From positions 39,095,630-39,159,629 of the forward strand of contig NC_068970.1 of NCBI RefSeq assembly GCF_016808095.1: a DNA stretch of 64,000 bases, written 5' to 3'. The translations under genes and the position numbers were made by a program. The notes under the pieces are model-generated. The model did no database searches. It had not been told where the DNA came from and saw only the letters and a program-made list of their open reading frames with translations. The stretch comes from Vigna angularis (lineage: Eukaryota; Streptophyta; Magnoliopsida; Fabales; Fabaceae). Shown here piece by piece: positions 57,973 to 64,000 of this stretch; position 1 is the stretch's first letter, and every line of letters begins with the position of its first letter.

Positions 57973-59387
57973 TGGTGATAGAGGGGAGCAATATGAATGT
58001 TGAACCCAGTCTCTGATAATTTGGTGTTTGATGATGACAACACATTGACTATAAAAACACACATATGTTATACTAACACAACAAAAATCTGTATTTGCGT
58101 TTGATACATGTGTCAGTTTTCAAGTGTCTCCATAAGTTTATTACATATGTTATCATGTTGATTAGCTTGCATACTCTGTGATCATAACTGTGTATATCTT
58201 TTGTATGCATGTTAAATGTTTTGATGAGATAAAACATCAAGCACAAAACAATTCTCTATGATACAATCGATTACATTGATGTTGTAATCCATTGAACTCA
58301 TAAGATAACTTTTGTTTTGAACTGTGACAAAACAACAGGTTTTGAATCAACTACAGTAAATGTTGAATCGATTAAAACTCGTGTGTTTGCAAACATCTTT
58401 TTTATATGTGCTATGATGAGTTTTGAAAACAACGTGTATGTAATATATTAAGTTTGTTATGTTTTGAAAACTGTTATAAAGCTAAGTCATAACTATTTTA
58501 ACGGTCATATTTTTAAATATGTTGACTAGCATTTATTGCAAATCGATTATATTAATTGTACATTCAATTAAATATGTTTGAATTGTAATATTGTTACATT
58601 TGTCATTTATGTAACCGATTACATTACTGACGTAATCGATTAATCTTCGTCTGTCATGAGATAATTATATATATTGACGCATTGCTCACTGTACTCTAAC
58701 AAGAATAACGATTTGATCATTTTGAAATTTCATATCTGATATCTTTGATTAGAGAAAAGTGTTACAATTGATTAAGAAGCTCCAAGAATCAAGATTCAAA
58801 GATTTGGAAGAAACTTGAAGGATTCTTGAGAGAAGAACTATGGACCAAATTGACTGATCATACTTTGCACTGCTGAGGTGTTTCTACATTGATCAGAAAC
58901 GTGTTTTTTGCAATCTCAGATTGTGGTTCCCTGTTCGTGCGAGACAGAAAGAAGAACAAGGGGTTCTTAACTTTGAGAGGTGGTCTTAAAGGGTTCTGCA
59001 GCAAGGACGTGTGGTTCTGTGTGTCCAGGTGTTTTCTTTCTATATTTGATTGTGAGTGTGAGAGCTGTGTAGATTGTGAGAGTGTGTTCTCTGGAAAAAC
59101 CTTTTGTGTAAATCTCAAATCATTATAGTGAAAGATCCTTCAATCTAAGGTTGATTGGAAGGGTGACTGGATGTAGGCATTGAGGCCGAACCAGGATAAA
59201 AACCTTGTGTTTGTTCTTCTCTCCTTATCTGTCTTTTACTTTGAATTGAATACACGTTTTAATTAAATTACAATAAAGATTCAAGATCATTCAAAGTTTA
59301 TAAAAAGATTTTAAAAACATTCATTTTTGGTAATCACCAATTCACCCCCCTCTTAGTGTTGAGAAACGAAGCAATTCATTTCTAACA
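57973..59387 (+). mobile_element. 5' LTR of copia element B (SIRE-like)
   Basis: The LTR starts TGGTGATAGAGGGGAGCAAT, matching the 3' LTR start at 63940 (TGTTGATAGGGGAGCAAT) for at least 60 bp with few differences, and ends TTCTAACA at 59387. It is 1415 bp long. A TATA-like TTATATATATTG is at about 58667, and the end holds the CACCCCCCTCTTAGTG phrase typical of SIRE/Tork LTRs. ATCGATTA motifs are scattered through it. Confidence 0.8.
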
Positions 59388-59390
59388 ATT

Positions 59391-59403
59391 GACACCAGAG
59401 CTT
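59391..59403 (+). promoter_or_regulatory. Primer-binding site of copia element B
   Basis: GACACCAGAGCTT follows the LTR end after three bases. It matches the TGGTATCAGAGC site at most positions, with two or three substitutions, so it is a decayed initiator tRNA-Met site. Confidence 0.6.
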
Positions 59404-59470
59404 GTTTTCAAAAGTTATTTTGAAAACAAATTGATTACTCTTTTTGTATAATCGATTAAGTGATCCTGTG

Positions 59471-61221
59471 ATGGCCTCTGTTTCTCAAACCTTCGGTGCA
59501 GGTGCATCTACAACAAATCTCCGCTGTTTGCTGGTGAAAATTATCCTTTTTGGAAAATTAGAATGAGAATCTTTCTTGAATCTGTAGATAGAGGTGTATG
59601 GGATGTTGTTTTAAATGGTCCTTTTGAACCCACTAAACTTGTTGATGGAAAACCTGTTTTGAAAATTTTTCTGACTGGAATTAAGAGGAAAATAGGAGAG
59701 CTCAATATGATATTAAAGCTAGAAATGTTATATCTTCTACACTTACCATTGATGAGTTTTCCAAGGTGTCAACATGCAAAAGTGTTAAGGAAATGTGGGA
59801 GGTCTTAAAGGTAACTCATGAAGGGACGGATGAGGTGAAAAGAGCCAGAAAGAACTCTCTAATCCAGGAATATGAAATGTTCAGGATGAAGGTTGGAGAG
59901 ACCATCAATGATGTACAAAAAAGATTCACCCACATTGTCAACCACTTGATAGCAATTGTTAAAGTCTTTGAGATACAAGAATTCAATATAAAGATCTTAA
60001 AGAGTCTCAACAGAAGTTGGCAAACAAAGGTAATGACTATATCTGAATCTAGAGATATAACCACTATGAATATGGCCATACTGTTTGGAAAGCTCAAGGA
60101 ACACGAATTGAAGCTGAGGAGATTGAAACAAGGGGAGACTGAACAAAAACAGTCTATTGCTCTCAAAGTAACCAAAGCAACCAACAAGAAGACCTCTAAG
60201 AGAAACAAGTCTGATGAAGATTCAGATGCAGACATTCCAGAAAAAGAAGTCATTAATATGATGGTAAAGAAGTTTACAAAATTCATGAAAAATAGAAATA
60301 TTGTATCTGACTTTGCAAGGAATTCTAGAGGTGGAAAAAGGAAAGCAAAAGCAGCAAATGTTACATGCTATGGTTTGGAAAAGAAGGACACATAAAGCCT
60401 AATTGTCCAGATTTAAAGACAAAGCAGAAAGCTAATGAAAGATACACTTAGGACAAAAGAAGAAATAAGTAGAGAAAAGCATACATTGCATGGGAAAACA
60501 GTGATGATGACTCGTCAAGTGATGATGATCAAAGTCTGGAAGAAGAGACACATTTATGTCTTATGGCTAGATCAGTGTGCTCTAAAAGCAGAGACAACAA
60601 CTTTGAAAATAAGCCAATAGAAGTCAGATATGATCAACTGCTAGATGCATTTCAGGAGCTACATGCTGAGGCAATGAAACTACAATACAAGGTTAATCGA
60701 TTAAACTCTGAGAGAAGAGATTTTTTATATAGAATAAATAACCTTGTTGATGAAATTGATAAGCTAAAATTTGAATGTGATCAAGATTTGCAATCTTTGA
60801 AAATGCTAAAACAGAAATTAAGATTATTGAAAAAGATTATAAAGAATGTCATGCTCATGCTGAAAAGGTTGAATATCTAACTAGTACTTTGGCTAAATTT
60901 ACTCTTGGAAGATCTAATTTAGAAGCTGTATTAAGATCACAAGGTAGAGTAATCAATAGACAGGGAATAGGATATAAAGTTAAAAGTGAAAGAGTTAACT
61001 TGAAAAAATTCATTGATTTGAGTAAACCTTTAGCTACTACCTGTTTCTACTTTTACACTATTGGCCATACTGTTAGAAACTGTTATTATAGAAAGACAGG
61101 TGTTCCAAAGGGAAAATACAAGAGGATTCCCAAAGAACAACCTCCTGTGACTAACAAGAAAGGCCCCAAATTCATTTGGGTACCTGCTACAAAACCTTTT
61201 GAAAGTTTTGCAAGGAAGTAA
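59471..61221 (+). pseudogene. Copia element B gag, frameshifted
   Basis: The start is MASVSQTFGAGAS at 59471. A one-base shift near 59520 leads to LFAGENYPFWKIRMRIFLES, another near 59690 leads to EMWEVLKVTHEGTDEVKRARKN and QEYEMFRMKVGETINDVQ, and another near 60385 splits the zinc knuckle after VTCYG. Charged and coiled-coil regions follow (DAFQELHAEAMKLQYKVNRL), then a second Cys/His cluster (CFYFYTIGHTVRNCYY) and a C terminus KFIWVPATKPF. It aligns with element A gag throughout. At least four frameshifts prevent a product. Confidence 0.85.
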
Positions 61222-61755
61222 AGTGAAATTGCAGCAAATTTCAAAGGAATATATAAAAAATCTCTTGAGTATCATTCTTGGTAACATTTAATGTTAATTC
61301 TTGCATTCATGCATCATTATCTCTATCTGTGAATGTATATTGATGTGTGTGATTTATGTTTGCTTGTCTGTTCTACAAAATGTTTGAAAAATTAATTTCA
61401 CGACTTTTAACCGATTACATTAGTAATGAAATTGATCACTGATCTTTGTATTTTTTATATGTCAAAAATGAAACTGTGTTAAAACTTAATCGACTTCAAC
61501 ACTAATTAAATCGATTAATACCCTTGTCTGACTTATGCTGTTTTGTAGGATATTAATTTGACACAAAATCCATGAAATCGATTAAAATTTTTTTTTGCTA
61601 TTTTTGTGAAAACTTGAACTTGTGAATTCCCTCCAAATTGATTTTCAGATTTATTAACCCTAATCTTAGCAAATTTTCACACACACTTTCTCTACAACTC
61701 TGTCACTCTTACTCTCTTGTCAATCTGCAATTCCTTTTCCTACATACACTAAATC

Positions 61756-62911
61756 ATGGCATCCTCGTCTTCTCAAAGGAAAAGAGTCAAGACCGTGGGA
61801 GAAAGAATATGTATCGGGGACCAAATCTTGAAGGATGGATTAGTGACGACATGCTCAAACAAATTTTATTGACAATTGGAGGATGAGGAAGTTGATTCCT
61901 CACAAGTATGCAAAGTTGAATATTTTTCAGAAGAGAAGGATTTGAATTCCAAAACTGGTTGAACAGACAAAGCTTGAAGAAATTTGTTGAGATGACAAAT
62001 CCTTGGTATCCTGAATTGGTCAGGGTATTTTATTCGAATATGAAAATCTGTGCTGGAACACTATGTTCCAGAGTAAAGGGTGTTGACATCAAACTTACTG
62101 AAGAAATTTGGTGAACTGTTGCTGGATTTCGACCAGGTGGTGTGAAGTGTCATCTAGGAATCAAAGGATTCCACAAGTTCACTGTGTATCAGGACTATTT
62201 GCGTAATCCAAATGAACTAAGGGATTATTCTCATTATAGGACTGGTGGAAAGAGAAAGGATAAACGCTTGTGTGCCTTTATTATTTCATGGATTCTAATG
62301 CTTAGGGGCATCAATCACGCATTGGTGACCACTAAAGATTTATGTCTCATTCATGCTCTAAAGGAAAACATCCAAACGGACTGGGTAGCTGCAGTATACG
62401 ATAACATACTCAAGGTCACCAGACCGGAGTCTGCAAACTTGCCCTATTTTGTATTCATCTCAAATGTGCTGCTTCACTTTGGTGTAGAATGTGTAAATGA
62501 GGTGTGCAAATCATATAGGAAAAGCAATCTCATTGACAAAGCTGCATTACACCATATGGGACTACAACATGGTCCAGATGGGTGGCTTTTCAAAGATGAA
62601 GTTGCTGCTGAAGAAAAAGATGTTGTTGGACCCTCATATGCACCTTTTAGACCCCACTTTGAATTTGAAAAGTACATGGTTAGATAGATGCATTCCGTAA
62701 CCATCCTTTGCCAATCCATCAAGCATAATGTAGATGACATCAAAGACAAACTCAAAATTGAAGGGTCTGATGATGGTAATGAAGAAAATGAAGAGGAACA
62801 AGAAAATGAAGCGGAAGAAAAGGTTGAAGAGGATAGTGGGGTAGATGAGAGTGATGATGATGATTTGTTGATTAAAGAAATGAAGAAAACTGAAAAGAAA
62901 AAGATGACATA
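61756..62911 (+). pseudogene. 3' ORF of copia element B, plant-transposon-protein-like with acidic tail
   Basis: From MASSSSQRKRVKTVGER the frame breaks early and then reads FQNWLNRQSLKKFVEMTN, WYPELVRVFYSNMKICAGTL and SRVKGVDIKLTEEIW. After a stop there is a clean run of 181 residues (62142-62687) with KRLCAFIISWILMLRG, DWVAAVYDNILKVTRPESAN and HHMGLQHGPDGWLFKDE. A TAG at 62685 precedes a very acidic tail (EENEEEQENEAEEKVEEDSG). The PELVRVFYSNM...VKG pattern resembles the 'putative plant transposon protein' domain found in Athila and non-autonomous elements. The function is unknown. It has at least three lesions. Confidence 0.6.
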
Positions 62912-63924
62912 GAAATGTCTAAATCTAAATGAGAATTAATTGTGTCGGCTTGTGGTCTTATTACTTAAGTTTGTTTTAATATTTTGTTGTTTAGTGCTTT
63001 AATTGTAACTTTGGATGCTAAGCCATTTATCCTTCGATTTCTTTTGATTATGATTGTACTCATATTTGGCTAAAATGAAATGAAGTTGTTTTGAATTTCA
63101 ATCTATTGATTTAATATGAATATTGATTGAGTGACTAAGTACATTTACTGAATGTGTTGTATAAATGCAATATGTGTCATTCACTGTTACATATATTTCT
63201 TTTGCATACTCATACTCATTTCATGATTATGTCAGTTCTCAATATTGTTATATATGTACTGACCCTCAACAAAGTTGAGAAGAAAGTTTAATGCAGGTCT
63301 GATACTGGAAATAAGTTGAATACTTATTTGAGATGGTTCTTCAGTACTCTCCTAAACTAAATCGATTAAGGAAACAATATAATCGACTACATTGCGTGAA
63401 CATGGTTTGAGTATCTAAACTGTTATATCATATACTCTGTCACACTCTTATTGTTTTCACATATGTTCATTCATTCTAAATCTCAATGCTTTCTTATCTG
63501 ATGTGAATCTTTTTGAGTTTTTTTTTGAATGAAAACACTAAATTGTGTTGGCTTCAAGCAATATTTGAATTACTGATAGGGGGAGCTGAAATATTTGTGT
63601 GATTAAATTCATTTCTTTCATCCTCTTATTGATTGATAAGAAAGAAGTTGAAATTGTTTGTACTGTGATTATTGACATGGGGAGCATTCACTTTTGACAT
63701 TACTGTGAAGATATGTTAATATATCGTTGTTTAATAAAATATACACATTGTGCAAACGGGGGAAAGTTAATACCTATTTTGCTAATGCCCAAAGGGGAAG
63801 AGATAATTAAATTGTTGTTTGAAATACTTCATATCAGTGAGTATCAGTGAATATATATCTTTGTGTATATCTGTTTGAAAAACAATTTCTGTTTGGGTAT
63901 TGTACATCATGGTTGTGCATTATC
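62912..63924. other. Non-coding 3' internal region of copia element B
   Basis: This AT-rich sequence has no open frame of note. It contains ATCGATTA-type motifs (about 63360) and short G-rich strings such as 'gggggagctg', and leads into the polypurine tract. Confidence 0.5.
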
Positions 63925-63938
63925 AAAAAAGCGGGAGA
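63925..63938 (+). promoter_or_regulatory. Polypurine tract of copia element B
   Basis: AAAAAAGCGGGAGA lies just before the 3' LTR start, where plus-strand DNA synthesis is primed. Confidence 0.7.
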
Positions 63939-63939
63939 T

Positions 63940-64000
63940 TGTTGATAGGGGAGCAATACGAATGCTGAACCCAATCTTTGATAATTTGGTTTTTGATGAT
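63940..64000 (+). mobile_element. Start of the 3' LTR of copia element B (partial)
   Basis: TGTTGATAGGGGAGCAATAC and the next 40 bases match the start of the 5' LTR at 57973. The rest lies outside the window. Confidence 0.85.

Larger units (their letters stand above)
57973..64000 (+). mobile_element. Copia element B: pol-less, non-autonomous, 3' LTR cut by the window end
   Basis: The element has two LTRs in the same orientation, a primer site, a gag pseudogene, a second broken ORF in the place of pol and a polypurine tract. The internal part is about 4.55 kb. No aspartic protease, integrase or RT motif could be found in any frame. It may have spread using enzymes from a related autonomous element. 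Confidence 0.8.

Noticed and set aside
59563..59808. Separate short gene in copia element B
   Set aside because: Its first half is gag and the rest is a frameshifted reading of the same gag, so it is part of one broken gene.
1..64000. tRNA or rRNA genes, CRISPR arrays, bacterial operons
   Set aside because: No cloverleaf-type sequence with conserved A and B boxes, no rRNA-like blocks and no regularly spaced direct repeats with unique spacers were noticed. The tRNA-Asp-like string at 23580 is only the retroelement primer site. A tRNA scan would be needed to exclude a missed tRNA.

Overview
This is nuclear DNA of a flowering plant, most likely a legume of the Phaseoleae (Vigna or Phaseolus type; inferred from repeat style, not proven). 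It is AT-rich, with spliced genes that have GT-AG introns. Only two ordinary host genes can be supported. One is a 7-exon MACPF-domain gene of the At1g14780 type (8058-12690, +). The other is a 5-exon Rho GDP-dissociation inhibitor gene (42862-44218, -). Nearly everything else is transposable elements, many nested in one another.

Layout. 1-8 kb: an LTR relic, then two Mutator-like elements with long inverted ends (2931-4516, carrying captured gene pieces, and 4749-5759). 8-12.7 kb: the MACPF gene. 12.7-17.4 kb: AT-rich DNA with two tandem-repeat arrays around a broken FAR1/MULE exon. 17.4-24.9 kb: a decayed Athila-type Ty3/gypsy element on the minus strand (5' LTR, tRNA-Asp primer site, gag-protease, RT-RNase H, integrase, 3' ORF). 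28546-40610: a 12.07 kb CACTA (En/Spm) transposon with exact CACTA ends and an ATG target duplication. It carries a TNP2-type transposase with two lesions and a second 11-exon gene that joins a plant En/Spm transposase-like region to a Ulp1/C48 protease-like domain. One exon of that gene is interrupted by a 1975 bp solo LTR. 42.9-44.2 kb: RhoGDI. 44.8-54.4 kb: LTR relics, including a second copy of the same solo LTR which itself contains two further solo LTRs in opposite orientation. 54.4-64 kb: two Ty1/copia (SIRE-like) elements. The second has gag, no recognisable pol and an additional 3' ORF, and its 3' LTR runs off the window.

The most distinctive structures are the CACTA transposon with its interrupted protease gene, the three-level nest of solo LTRs forming a potential hairpin of about 1.3 kb per arm at 50.3-53.3 kb, the pol-less copia element, and the palindrome arrays (ATAATCGATTAT, CCGCTCAGCGG) inside LTRs. 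I found no CRISPR array, operon or other prokaryotic feature, and none is expected. Exon boundaries were placed by reading splice sites and checking frame by hand. Family names come from motif recognition, not from database searches.
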